Below, in pieces: positions 14,988 through 23,782 of a stretch of 55,194 nt of DNA (its first letter is position 1; every line of letters begins with the position of its first letter). The DNA comes from Candidatus Dormiibacterota bacterium (GTDB taxonomy: Bacteria; Chloroflexota; Dormibacteria; Dormibacterales; Dormibacteraceae). The notes under the pieces were generated by a model that was not told the origin of the DNA, did no database searches, and was given only the letters and a program-made list of their open reading frames with translations. The translations under genes and the position numbers were made by a program. The stretch lies in contig PLJM01000018.1 of NCBI GenBank assembly GCA_003139695.1, positions 160,487-215,680 on the forward strand, given 5' to 3'.

Positions 14988-16646
14988 ATGAGACCTGAGA
15001 CGTTCGAAACCAGATACCTTCCCGGGTTGCCTCCGGCGGAAGGCGGGTGCCCTCCACTGCAGCATCGGATCGACCACGCCGACGGCATGCTAATCGAATA
15101 CGACGCTGCGGTCCCGATGAGGGATGGTGTCGAGATCTACTGCGACATCTTCCGGCCCGATGGCGCCGGTCCAGTGCCGGTGATCGTGGCGTGGGGACCT
15201 TACGGCAAGCATGGCCCCGTGAAGTACGCGATCTTTCCCAACCACGGGGTCGATCCTGCCTGGATCTCGAAATATGCCAGGTTCGAGGCTCCCGACCCTC
15301 TGTACTGGACCCGCCACGGGTATGCGGTCATCAACGTCGACCCCAGGGGAACCTGGAACTCGCAAGGCGATGCCACTTTCTACAGCGCCCAGGAGGCGCT
15401 GGACATCTACGACCTCATCGAATGGGCCGGGACGCAGCTGTGGAGCAACGGCCATGTCGGCATGTCCGGCGTCTCCTACCTGGCTATCGTCCAGTGGCGC
15501 GCCGCGGCTGAGCAGCCTCCGCACCTGGCGGCGATCAATCCCTGGGAAGGGGTGAGCGATCGTTATCGCGAGATGGCATACCACGGTGGGATTCCGGAAA
15601 ACCGCTTCGGTCCCATGTGGCGCGCGAGGCGCGTCCCTTATTCAAATCAGCGCGTCGAGGACACCGTCACGATGTACGCCGAGCACCCGCTGTGGGATGC
15701 GTACTGGGAGAGCAAGACCGCCGACCTGAGCAAGGTCGAGGTGCCCGCGTACGTCGTTGCCAGCTGGTCCGACCAGGGCCTTCACACCCGCGGCACGCTC
15801 GAAGGGTTCAAACACATCCGAAGCAAGCACAAATGGCTCACAGTGCACGGACGCAAGAAGTGGCAGTACTACTACCAGCCCGAGAACGTCGAGCGGCTGA
15901 GGCTCTTCTTCGATCGCTTCTTGAAAGGGCTCGTAAATGAGGTCGAGTCGTGGCCAAAGATGCGGCTGGAGGTGCGAGATAGGTTCTACGAAGGAGAGAT
16001 GAGAGACGAATCGGAGTGGCCCCTGGCCCGGACGCGCTACGAAGAGCTGTACCTCGACGCTGCCTCGAAATCCCTGGCCGGGTCCAGCTTTGCGAACGAG
16101 TCTGAGGTTCGGTATCCGGCTGATGGCAGTGCCGACGGCCGTGCGGAGTTCGTTCATCGTTTCGCCGCCCCAACCGAGCTGACCGGGCCGATCAAGCTGA
16201 TGTTGTGGGTGGAGGCCGAAGGCGCTGACGACATGGATCTCTTTGTCGGAGTTCAGAAGCTCGACAGCGGCGGCAACCTGGTGCCTTTTTCATTCTTGAA
16301 CGCGCTCGAGGATGGACCGGTGGCCCTTGGGTGGCTGCGGGTGTCACACCGCGAGCTGGACGAGGAGCGCTCCACGGCCGAGCAACCGTGGCATCCACAT
16401 CGCCGTGAAAGTCGCCTCGAGCCTGGGCAAGTTGTTCCAGTCGAGATCGAGATCTGGCCGTCAAGCACCCGCTTCGCCGCAGGCGAGCAGCTTCGGCTGC
16501 TTGTGCAGGCGACCGACATCCAGCAGTACCCACCCGGCGTCGTGTCGATGGCGCATTCGGTAACGCGAAACCTGGGTACGCACGTGATTCACACGGGCGG
16601 GAAGTACAACTCTCACCTGTTGGTGCCGGTGATCCCGCCGGCCTAG
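14988..16646 (+). CDS. CocE/NonD-family hydrolase (X-Pro dipeptidyl-peptidase S15 type)
   Basis: Alpha/beta hydrolase of 552 residues with a C-terminal jelly-roll domain. The catalytic Ser is in MSGVSYLAIVQW (compare GVSYLG of cocaine esterase), the Asp in ASWSDQGLHTRGTLEGF and the His in VHGRKKWQYYYQ. The C-terminal region (residues 370-552) matches the PepX_C beta domain. It likely cleaves an ester or amide. GGAG precedes the ATG by 6 bases. The divergent location beside a binding-protein operon suggests it processes the imported compound or its precursor. No signal peptide is seen. Confidence 0.87.
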   Translation: MRPETFETRYLPGLPPAEGGCPPLQHRIDHADGMLIEYDAAVPMRDGVEIYCDIFRPDGAGPVPVIVAWGPYGKHGPVKYAIFPNHGVDPAWISKYARFEAPDPLYWTRHGYAVINVDPRGTWNSQGDATFYSAQEALDIYDLIEWAGTQLWSNGHVGMSGVSYLAIVQWRAAAEQPPHLAAINPWEGVSDRYREMAYHGGIPENRFGPMWRARRVPYSNQRVEDTVTMYAEHPLWDAYWESKTADLSKVEVPAYVVASWSDQGLHTRGTLEGFKHIRSKHKWLTVHGRKKWQYYYQPENVERLRLFFDRFLKGLVNEVESWPKMRLEVRDRFYEGEMRDESEWPLARTRYEELYLDAASKSLAGSSFANESEVRYPADGSADGRAEFVHRFAAPTELTGPIKLMLWVEAEGADDMDLFVGVQKLDSGGNLVPFSFLNALEDGPVALGWLRVSHRELDEERSTAEQPWHPHRRESRLEPGQVVPVEIEIWPSSTRFAAGEQLRLLVQATDIQQYPPGVVSMAHSVTRNLGTHVIHTGGKYNSHLLVPVIPPA

Positions 16647-16658
16647 CCTGCAGTTGCC

Positions 16659-17861
16659 CTAATCGACCTCGAAAATGATTTGAGGCGTCTGGTGGAGCCG
16701 CTCGACAGCGCCCTCTGAGTTGAGAAGGAAGTTGTCGCAAGCCCAGCTGTAGGTCCGCTCAGTGGAGAAGGCCGGATGCAGCGCGAAGTACATATTCGTG
16801 CCGATCGGCATTGATTCGTCGAAGCGGACCAACGGCCGCTCGACCATGTCATAGCCCTGGCCGTGGAAGTGGACGCGCTTTTCCTCCGGCCGGCCCTGCT
16901 CGCGCATGAAGCGGTTGTAGTCGTGCCAGATCGTTGCAGGATCAGCTCCGGGTTTGAGCAGCTGCAGACAGAACCGCTGGGCTTCGAGCACGAAGGCCTG
17001 CTGCTCTTGCATCTGCTCGGTGGGTCTCCCCAGGACGGCTGTTCGTCCGAGCTCGCAGTAGAAGCCGCCGGGACCATTGTTTTCGATGAGCAGGCTGAAC
17101 TGGTCCCCCTTCCGCAGGACACGACTCTGCAAATGCCGGTTGACGATCTGGCCGGGCGATCCTGCAGGACTCGAGTACGCGAGGAACAACCCTTGCTCGC
17201 TGCCCATGTCGTGACCGGCGTGCTCCGCGATCGCGGCTACTTCCAGCTCGCGCATCCCCGGCTTGATTGCCGCGACCACGGCGCTCATCGCGGCGTCCTG
17301 CGCCGCCGCCGTCTGACGGACGAAGGCCAGCTCGTCGTCGCTCTTAACGGCCTTGATCGGATCGACTAGGTCGGACGCATCGACGAACTTGGCGTTGGAG
17401 AGCGCACCGCGTTTCAGCGAATCGATGAGAGCGAAGGAGATCGCGGCCGTTCCAAGCATGCCGATCGTCGCGCCGCGATACGAATCCAGCGCCTGTGCCG
17501 CAAGGTCCGCGTCGTATCCGGCGCTGTAGTGCGCGGACGCATAGCTCGGGGTACCCATCAGCCGTCCAACGCCCCTGCGAACACCGTCGCCTTCCCGCGG
17601 CAGTCGCTGGTCGAGGCCGAAAGCGCCCTGGCTGATGACGGTCATCGGCTCGTCGCGCGGAAAGACGATAGTCATCACGTACCCGTTCGTGGCCGGCAGG
17701 TCCGTCAGGTATTTGACATACCCGCCCATGAAGTCGTTGTTGGCCTGAGCCAGCAGGACGTCGATCCCTCGCTGCTCCATTGCCGTGCGGATCAGGCCCC
17801 AGCGACGCTCGAGTTCTCGGGTGGGCATCGGGTGGTTGAGACGCTCTGATCGATCGCTCAC
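16659..17861 (-). CDS. M24-fold (Xaa-Pro peptidase/creatinase-like) protein with altered metal ligands
   Basis: Protein of 400 residues with an N-terminal creatinase-like domain (about 1-165) and a C-terminal pita-bread domain (about 170-400). In aminopeptidase P the metal ligands are D, D, H, E, E. Here the corresponding stretches read LLIENNGPGGFYCELGRTA, HFHGQGYDMVE and MYFALHPAF, so the first Asp, second Asp and first Glu appear replaced, while the HGQG His is kept. It may be a creatinase- or lyase-like enzyme and not a metallopeptidase. It lies 16 bases downstream of a D-2-hydroxyacid dehydrogenase, apparently in one operon. Confidence 0.78.
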   Translation of the reverse strand: MSDRSERLNHPMPTRELERRWGLIRTAMEQRGIDVLLAQANNDFMGGYVKYLTDLPATNGYVMTIVFPRDEPMTVISQGAFGLDQRLPREGDGVRRGVGRLMGTPSYASAHYSAGYDADLAAQALDSYRGATIGMLGTAAISFALIDSLKRGALSNAKFVDASDLVDPIKAVKSDDELAFVRQTAAAQDAAMSAVVAAIKPGMRELEVAAIAEHAGHDMGSEQGLFLAYSSPAGSPGQIVNRHLQSRVLRKGDQFSLLIENNGPGGFYCELGRTAVLGRPTEQMQEQQAFVLEAQRFCLQLLKPGADPATIWHDYNRFMREQGRPEEKRVHFHGQGYDMVERPLVRFDESMPIGTNMYFALHPAFSTERTYSWACDNFLLNSEGAVERLHQTPQIIFEVD

Positions 17862-17877
17862 TTTCGCTCGTTCGTGG

Positions 17878-18828
17878 TCAACGGCGAACCACGTTGGTCA
17901 TGGCGTCGAGGTCTGCTGCCAGGAAGTGGCGGATATTCTCGATGACGATCGGGAGCGCCTCATCCGGGTAACCGGCATGGAAGCCGGCCATATGGGGGGT
18001 GATGAGCACATTGGACATCTTCCACAACGGGTGTTCCTCAGGCAGCGGCTCCTCGGCGAAGACGTCAAGGCCCGCGCCGGCGATCCGCCCCTCCCGTAGG
18101 GCCTCGACGAGTGCGGGCTGATCGACGACACCGCCTCGGGCCACATTGATAAGGAAAGCCGATCGCCTCATATGTTCAAGAACCGCCGCACCGACGATGC
18201 CGTGGGTCTCGCTCGTGTACGGGATCAGGAGCACAAGGTGGTCGAGCTCGCCGACTACATCGAGCAGCTCGTCTCGCGGGACCATCCGGTCGAAACCCGC
18301 GACGCTTCGAGGGGCCGATGTGATCCCGATCACGGTCATCCCGAGCGCCTGGCAGCGCGGCGCCAGCTCGGCGGCGATGACACCGACGCCCAATATGCCG
18401 ACGGTCTTTCCCTTGACCAGGTTGACCGGAAACCGGTCCCACCGACCCGCGTCCTGGCTTCGAACCGTGCGAGGGAGGTTGCGTGAAAGAGCGAGCATCA
18501 TCGCGAGCACCGCCTCCGATACTGATGAGCCGTGGAGACCGCGCAGGTTGGTCACGATGACGCCATCGCGCAAAGCGGGGCGATCGACGATGCCATCAAC
18601 GCCTGTGCCCAGCGCCTGAATCCACCTGAGGCTGGTGGCTTCGCTCAGGACGTGATCGGCCATGTGTGCGCCGAATGTGACCAGGATGTCTGCCTTAGCG
18701 ATGTGCGGACCCACCTTGCTGTGGTGGTCGACCATGTCAACCTCCAGCTGCGGAAAGGCCCTCATGATGCCATCGCGGTAGACGTTGCGGATCGGCTCCG
18801 GAAACGTGAGCAGGATGAGGAGCTTCAC
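17878..18828 (-). CDS. D-2-hydroxyacid dehydrogenase family protein
   Basis: NAD-dependent D-2-hydroxyacid dehydrogenase of 316 residues, interconverting a 2-hydroxy and a 2-keto acid. The cofactor motif VGILGVGVIAAELA is at about residues 143-156. NVARGGVVDQ holds the substrate-binding Arg region, LDVFAEEPLP carries the catalytic Glu, and ITPHMAG the catalytic His. The N-terminal KLLILLTFPEPIRN is the short variant common to glyoxylate/hydroxypyruvate-type members. It is the first gene of a two-gene operon with the M24-fold protein; its promoter faces the divergent MFS gene across an inverted repeat. Confidence 0.87.
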   Translation of the reverse strand: MKLLILLTFPEPIRNVYRDGIMRAFPQLEVDMVDHHSKVGPHIAKADILVTFGAHMADHVLSEATSLRWIQALGTGVDGIVDRPALRDGVIVTNLRGLHGSSVSEAVLAMMLALSRNLPRTVRSQDAGRWDRFPVNLVKGKTVGILGVGVIAAELAPRCQALGMTVIGITSAPRSVAGFDRMVPRDELLDVVGELDHLVLLIPYTSETHGIVGAAVLEHMRRSAFLINVARGGVVDQPALVEALREGRIAGAGLDVFAEEPLPEEHPLWKMSNVLITPHMAGFHAGYPDEALPIVIENIRHFLAADLDAMTNVVRR

Positions 18829-18906
18829 GCGTCTCAGCCGGCGCTAGGCAAGTCGAAAGCGGGATTTTCTTGGCTGCGCGGCTTGTGATTCGCGGCGCGG
18901 ATGACA

Positions 18907-18929
18907 CAACATCGACGGAGTCGATGTTG
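18907..18929. promoter_or_regulatory. 10-bp perfect inverted repeat between divergent genes
   Basis: CAACATCGAC, spacer GGA, then GTCGATGTTG: a perfect 10-bp dyad in the 150-base gap between the D-2-hydroxyacid dehydrogenase and the MFS transporter. Size and location suit a dimeric repressor operator serving both promoters; no regulator gene is adjacent. A transcriptional hairpin is less likely because both genes point away from it. Confidence 0.5.
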
Positions 18930-18987
18930 GCACGAAAGGGACGTTCAGGTGAAGGTGCTTCGCGCAAGAAGCTAGGTTTTGGGCTCA

Positions 18988-20274
18988 ATGCTCGGCGGTA
19001 ACCGCCTCTGGCGGCATGCAGATTTCCTGAAATTGTGGGCGGGCCAGACCATCAGCGTGGTTGGCAGCGAGGTGACAAACATCGCTTTGCCCACCATCGC
19101 CATCCTGCAGCTGCACGCAACAGCGGCCGAGGTCGGTTTGCTCGCAGCGACGCAGCAGGTTGCCTTTCCTGTTCTCGCGCTGTTCGCGGGAGTGTTCGCC
19201 GATCGACTTCGGCGGCGGCCGATGATGATCGTGGCGGATGCCGTGCGGGCGCTCGCCATTCTGTCGATACCCGTCGCGGCGGCTTTCGGCGTGCTTTCCA
19301 TCGTTCAGCTCTATGTCGTGGCAATCGTCCTCGGCGTGGGCACTGTCATCTTTGACATTGCGTACCTGGCATACGTGCCGGGCCTTGTCAGCAGGGCTGA
19401 CATCCTCGAGGCGAACACCAAGCTCGAGGTCAGTTTTTCCGGTTCGCGCCTGATCGGACCAAGCCTTGGAGGCTTGCTGATTCAGGTTATTGGCGCCGCT
19501 CAAGCCATGTTGGCGGACGCGTTCTCTTTCGTCGTCTCGGTCGTCAGCATCATCTGGATCCGGCAACCTGAGGACTCGCCGCGCCATCCGACGGCACCTC
19601 AAACCGGCGTGTTTGCCGAGATCCGCGAAGGCCTGAGGTTGGTGCTGCACGATCCGATCCTGCGGGCACTCCTCATCATGCTGACCATCGGCGGCATCGG
19701 ATTCCACCTTCAGGACCCAGCTCTGTTCCTGTTCGCCTATCGCAACGTGCATCTGAGCCCGGGCCTCTTCGGTCTGGTTTTTGGCGCTGGAGGGGCAGGG
19801 GCTGTGATCGGCGCGATGGTCGTGGGAACCGTCGTACGCAAGGTCGGTGTCGGTAATTCCCTGGCCCTCTCCAACGTGCTCCTCGGGCTGGCCTTTCTTG
19901 CCTGGCCGCTCGCGCTGCTCGGCGCCCCAGTTCTGGTTCTCGGAGGCTTGATGTTCTTTGGCGGGATCTTCGACTCCATCTACAACGTGAGCCAGGTCAG
20001 CCTCCGCCAGGCCGTGACACCGAGCCGGCTGCAAGGGCGCATGACGGCCACTATGCGCACCGTGTTCTGGGGCGTCCGACCCATCTCCAATCTGGCCGGT
20101 GGAGTGATGGCCGGAGCTCTCGGAGCGCCCGCGACGATCGTCATCGGCAGCCTGATTGGAATGACAGCGACGATTGCCGTGCTGGCCGGCCCGCTTGGCC
20201 GAGTTCGCCAGCATGAAGATGTCGCGCAGATAACCGAGAGCCCCGACGGCGGGGTCCACGGGCCGGGGATATAG
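18988..20274 (+). CDS. MFS transporter (DHA3/enterobactin-exporter-like)
   Basis: Integral membrane protein of about 428 residues with 12 predicted helices. It starts MLGGNRLWRHADFLKLWAGQ and contains VFADRLRRRPMMI, the loop-2/3 motif typical of the DHA3 group (compare antibiotic and siderophore exporters). The second half contains TPSRLQGRMTATMRTVFWG, also characteristic. An in-frame TTG at 18979 is possible; ATG 18988 is preferred. Monocistronic with a 10-bp inverted repeat upstream. Drug, metabolite or siderophore efflux is inferred from the family. Confidence 0.83.
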   Translation: MLGGNRLWRHADFLKLWAGQTISVVGSEVTNIALPTIAILQLHATAAEVGLLAATQQVAFPVLALFAGVFADRLRRRPMMIVADAVRALAILSIPVAAAFGVLSIVQLYVVAIVLGVGTVIFDIAYLAYVPGLVSRADILEANTKLEVSFSGSRLIGPSLGGLLIQVIGAAQAMLADAFSFVVSVVSIIWIRQPEDSPRHPTAPQTGVFAEIREGLRLVLHDPILRALLIMLTIGGIGFHLQDPALFLFAYRNVHLSPGLFGLVFGAGGAGAVIGAMVVGTVVRKVGVGNSLALSNVLLGLAFLAWPLALLGAPVLVLGGLMFFGGIFDSIYNVSQVSLRQAVTPSRLQGRMTATMRTVFWGVRPISNLAGGVMAGALGAPATIVIGSLIGMTATIAVLAGPLGRVRQHEDVAQITESPDGGVHGPGI

Positions 20275-20324
20275 CAGGCTGTGCTTGGCGCTGTCCTAGA
20301 TCTCGATCCGGCATCATCATCATC

Positions 20325-21086
20325 GTGAAGTTCGTGAGGCTTGGCGACATCGACGTGACTCGGATCGGCCTGGGTACCAACCGGCTGACGAAAACGCCGG
20401 ACCACGTAGCTTTCGTTAGAGCGGCGGTCGCCGCCGGCGTGCAGATGATCGACACCGCCTACTCATACCAAGGCGGACAAAGCGAGGAAACGATCGGCGA
20501 GGCTCTGTCACCGTTTCCCGAAGGGTGCGTCGTGGCAACGAAGGGCGGTAACAGTGGTAGCGGCCGTCCAGAGGTGCTGCGTGCGGAGCTCGAGAAAAGC
20601 CTTCAGCGGCTCAGGACTGACAGCATCTCCCTCCACTACCTGCACCGCGTCGACCCGAAGATTCCAATCGAGGAAAGCCTCGGCTTGATCAAGGAGTACC
20701 AGGACCAGGGGAAGGTCCGCCACATCGGCATCTCCGAGGTCGACATCGGCCAGATCAAGCGTGCCCGGGAAGTTGTTCCCATCGCCGCAGTCCAGAACCA
20801 CTACAACCTTTCAGAGCGCAAGTACGAGGAAGTCGTCGATTACTGCGCAGCCGAGGGCATTGTGTTCGTACCGTTCTTTCCACTGCGCGGCGACGGTGGC
20901 CCCGCACTCATCGAGATCGCCGAGAGGCATGGAGCGACAACGCGACAGATCACGCTGGCCTGGCTTCTTCGGCGGTCGCCGGCGATGCTGCCGATTCCCG
21001 GCACGTTGTCGCTCGATCACGTCAAGGAGAACCTGGCGGCGCTAGAGATCGAGCTGACCGACGCGGAGTTCGAAGCCCTCCGCTAG
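20325..21086 (+). CDS. Aldo/keto reductase
   Basis: NAD(P)H-dependent aldo/keto reductase of 253 residues. The TIM-barrel catalytic residues are visible: Asp and Tyr in MIDTAYSYQGG, Lys in VVATKGGN, His in SLHYLHRVDP. Cofactor-binding C-terminal motifs follow (LPIPGTLSLDHVKENLAAL). Somewhat shorter than the 270-320 residues usual for the family, but all landmarks are present. GTG start. A 7-bp stem hairpin follows the stop. Substrate unknown. Confidence 0.87.
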   Translation: MKFVRLGDIDVTRIGLGTNRLTKTPDHVAFVRAAVAAGVQMIDTAYSYQGGQSEETIGEALSPFPEGCVVATKGGNSGSGRPEVLRAELEKSLQRLRTDSISLHYLHRVDPKIPIEESLGLIKEYQDQGKVRHIGISEVDIGQIKRAREVVPIAAVQNHYNLSERKYEEVVDYCAAEGIVFVPFFPLRGDGGPALIEIAERHGATTRQITLAWLLRRSPAMLPIPGTLSLDHVKENLAALEIELTDAEFEALR

Positions 21087-21095
21087 TGCGATTTG

Positions 21096-21116
21096 CGAAC
21101 CGTCTCTACCGGTTCG
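21096..21116 (+). terminator. Hairpin after the aldo/keto reductase
   Basis: CGAACCG and CGGTTCG form a perfect 7-bp stem around the loop TCTCTAC, starting 9 bases after the stop codon. There is no T tract, so termination is plausible but not certain. The rest of the 280-base stretch to 21370 shows no convincing gene. Confidence 0.45.
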
Positions 21117-21369
21117 GGCACCACAGCTTGTGTTGATTTCGCTGCCCGCACGACCAGCAAACTTCATGATCGGCGCCGCTGGCCAAACGTCCACGATTCA
21201 AGACAAAAAGAATCGAAATCGCCACGGCTGCGCCTAATACTGCTTCGAGCATTCCTACACATTGAACGGCACTCAGGGCCTAAATGTTTCGTTCCCCCTG
21301 TTCGCAAGCCTGACTCGGACTTAACGCCGCTCCTGACGTTGGCGTTCAGCCGAGTGGCTTACTTCCAGG

Positions 21370-22014
21370 TCAACTGGCCAACTCGAAGCGAGTGGCTGGC
21401 AATTCCGATAGCAAAAGCGAAACCAGCTCCCGATCCCATTGCTGGCCCGCGCCTCGCATCAGCGTCTCGATCGCCTGCGTTTGATTTTGCCGAGCCCGGT
21501 AAGGGCGGTCACTCGACAGCGCGTCATGGGCGTCGCTGATCGACACAATCCTTGCCAACAGGGGAATCTTGTGCCCGCACAGTCCATCGGGGTAACCACC
21601 GCCATCGAACCGCTCATGGTGGTGCCGAATGATGGGCAGGATGTCCGCGGCGGACGGGAGATGCTTGACGATGCGCTCTCCGATGACCGTGTGCTCACGC
21701 ATCTGCCTCTCTTCCTCGGCGTTCAGCGGTCCGGGTTTGAGCAGCACTGCGTCGGAGATGAAAATCTTGCCGATATCGTGGGTGAGGCCCCCGCGGTACA
21801 AGGCAAGTAGGTCCGCCTCGCGAAGTCCCAGTCGCATGCCAATGTGCACGGCGGTGTTCGCGACGCGCTTTGGATGAGTTTTGCTGTATGCATCTTTCGT
21901 CTCCGCCTCTGCGGCCAGCGCGAAGATGACACGTTCGGACTCGTTCCGCGCCGGCAGCCTCATGTACGCCACATTGTTTACTTCGGCTCTCATAAAGTCG
22001 CCATGCGCGGGCAC
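21370..22014 (-). CDS. HD-GYP domain protein
   Basis: Protein of 214 residues consisting of an HD-GYP domain. Motifs are the N-terminal KTHPKRVANTAVHIG, the THDIGKIFI histidine-aspartate pair, the HTVIGERI region, RHHHERFDGGGYPDGL (the GYP part) and VSISDAHDALSSDRPYR. HD-GYP proteins hydrolyse cyclic-di-GMP or related dinucleotides. No receiver or sensor domain is fused, so it may act alone or with a partner. The GTG start at 22014 and ATG at 21993 both lack a good ribosome site. Confidence 0.82.
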   Translation of the reverse strand: MPAHGDFMRAEVNNVAYMRLPARNESERVIFALAAEAETKDAYSKTHPKRVANTAVHIGMRLGLREADLLALYRGGLTHDIGKIFISDAVLLKPGPLNAEEERQMREHTVIGERIVKHLPSAADILPIIRHHHERFDGGGYPDGLCGHKIPLLARIVSISDAHDALSSDRPYRARQNQTQAIETLMRGAGQQWDRELVSLLLSELPATRFELAS

Positions 22015-22094
22015 GGCGCACTGGCCCCTGCTTTCACAGGAATTGAGGCCCTGAGTTCAGAGGGTTACGTCAAAAAGACACGTCGCCAAGGCTG

Positions 22095-22739
22095 TCAAGA
22101 GCTTGGCTTGAGCAGATGGCGCGGCTCGGAGGCTGCTGCACCATCCAGGGCGGCGGCCGCCACCATCCGAACAACCCGTCTGGCGAACGACTCGTCGAGC
22201 GGCAGGTGCCCGTTCAGGTAGCGGTGGTAGAGCGGGCCGTAAAGAACATCCATGATCAGCTCCGGGTCGCTGCCGGGAGCTATCTCGCCTCGCGCGATCG
22301 CGCGCTCGATGATGGGCCGGCGTTCCCTTCGGATCCGGTCCACAAAACGCTCGCGCCAGGCCACCGCCAGATCGGGGTCACTCTGTATTTCTGCGATGAA
22401 GTGCGCCAGCGTACGGCCTCCACGGCGAACGTTCGCCAGCCGGACCCAGCTCTCGGCGACACGCGCTAGATCGCCTTCCAGGCTGCCGGTGTCGGGGGTG
22501 GGTTCAGCGGCCAGGATGGCGTCGACCACAGCGTCGAAGGCCAGCGCCCCCTTACTCGGCCAGCGCCGGTAGATCGAGGCTTTGCCGACGCCGGCTCGCT
22601 CGGCCACGCCCTCGATCGTCATCTCGGCAAGGCCTGACGCGATGACGATCTCGGCTGCTGCCTTGAGGATCGCCTTGGTGGTCTGCCCGCTGCGGGGCCG
22701 GCCTCTTTTTGTCCCGATCGGAATAGTTGCAGCTTTCAT
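22095..22739 (-). CDS. TetR-family transcriptional regulator
   Basis: TetR regulator of 214 residues. The N-terminal helix-turn-helix spans about residues 18-62 (TTKAILKAAAEIV, then IEGVAERAGVGKASIYRRWPSKGAL). The C-terminal ligand domain has the TetR_C_16-like LHHRYL..LDESF pattern (here YHRYLNGHLPLDESF). It starts at ATG 22739, divergent from an aldo/keto reductase operon across 58 bases that hold an inverted repeat. It probably represses that operon and itself. Inducer unknown; the operon it would control has two damaged genes. Confidence 0.88.
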   Translation of the reverse strand: MKAATIPIGTKRGRPRSGQTTKAILKAAAEIVIASGLAEMTIEGVAERAGVGKASIYRRWPSKGALAFDAVVDAILAAEPTPDTGSLEGDLARVAESWVRLANVRRGGRTLAHFIAEIQSDPDLAVAWRERFVDRIRRERRPIIERAIARGEIAPGSDPELIMDVLYGPLYHRYLNGHLPLDESFARRVVRMVAAAALDGAAASEPRHLLKPSS

Positions 22740-22755
22740 GCCGTTTATTATACGA

Positions 22756-22775
22756 TACGAGACGTTCCGTCCGTA
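22756..22775. promoter_or_regulatory. Candidate TetR operator
   Basis: TACGAGACG, spacer TTC, CGTCCGTA: an almost symmetric dyad (one extra base in the left arm) in the 58-base gap between the TetR gene and the redox operon. AAGGAGG of the downstream gene begins nine bases later. Typical place and size for TetR binding; not proven. Confidence 0.42.
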
Positions 22776-22797
22776 ATTAGTTCGAAGGAGGACCCTC

Positions 22798-23768
22798 ATG
22801 GAGAAGATCAGGTTGGGGCGCAGCGGGCTAGAGGTCTCGCCCATCGCATTCGGCACCTGGCAGCTGGGCGGCGACTGGGGCGCCACAGATGAGGAAGCGG
22901 CCGTGGCGGCGATCCGGCGGGCGGCCGACAGCGGGATCAACTTTTTCGACACGGCACAGGCGTACGGCTTCGGTGCGTCCGAGACCATCCTGGCGAAGGC
23001 GCTGAAGGGAAGGCCGCGAGACCAGGTGGTGATTGCCACCAAGGGAGGCCTCCGCCCGATTGCCGGCGGTGGGGTCGAGCGTGACTCGAGCCCGGACTGG
23101 ATCCGCCGTAGCGTCGACTCGAGCCTGGAGGCACTTGGCACGGACTACATCGACCTCTACCAGGTCCACTGGCCGGACGCGAAGGTTCCGTTCGAAGAGA
23201 CGGCCGGCGCCCTGGCCGAGCTGAAGGCAGCGGGCAAGATCCGCCACGTCGGAGTTTCCAATTTCGATGCGGACCTGATGGATGAGTTCAGCCGCACCCT
23301 CCCGGTCGAGACCTTGCAGCCCGTGTACCACCTCTTCCGCCGCGACATCGAGGAGTCCGTCCTTCCTTATACGAAGGCGCACGACATCGGGGTGCTCGTC
23401 TACGGCCCCCTCGGGCACGCCTGCTGAGTGGCGCGCTTAGCCCCGAAACCCGATTCTCGCCCGACGACTGGCGGTCGAAGAGCGACGTATTTCAGGGCGA
23501 GCCGTACCGCCGAAACCTCCGGGTGGTCTCAGCGCTGGACCGCTTCGCGCAGCTCGAGCTGGGCACATCGGTGAGCCGCCTTGCCATTGCCTGGACGCTC
23601 GCCAACCCGGCGGTCCACGTCGCCATCGTGGGCACCCGCAACCCCAAGCACATCGAGGACGCGATCGCCGCGGCCGAGCTCGAGCTCGACCCATCGGCGC
23701 TGCGCAGGATCGAAGACATCGTCAGCGACGAGGTGCGGGTCGGCGGACCCTCGCCCGAGTCAGTCTGA
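22798..23768 (+). pseudogene. Aldo/keto reductase, frameshifted
   Basis: Aldo/keto reductase of about 320 residues broken by a single-base deletion near 23416-23420. The first part (22798-23427) has all catalytic landmarks (FFDTAQAYGFGASE, VIATKGG, YQVHWPD) and ends ...VYGPLGHAC. One frame over, the normal continuation is present: LLSGALSPETRFSPDDWRSK, then VSALDRFAQLELG and the cofactor motif AIVGTRNPKHIEDAI to the stop at 23768. One extra G near 23417 would restore the frame. AGGAGG lies 6 bases before the ATG. Either a recent pseudogene or an assembly error; heading an operon under a TetR regulator makes an error plausible. Confidence 0.82.
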
Positions 23769-23782
23769 AAGGAGAAGAGACA

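Noticed and set aside
21093..21539. ORF between the aldo/keto reductase and the HD-GYP gene
   Set aside because: Composition does not resemble a protein, there is no ribosome site, and it overlaps the antisense of the HD-GYP gene.
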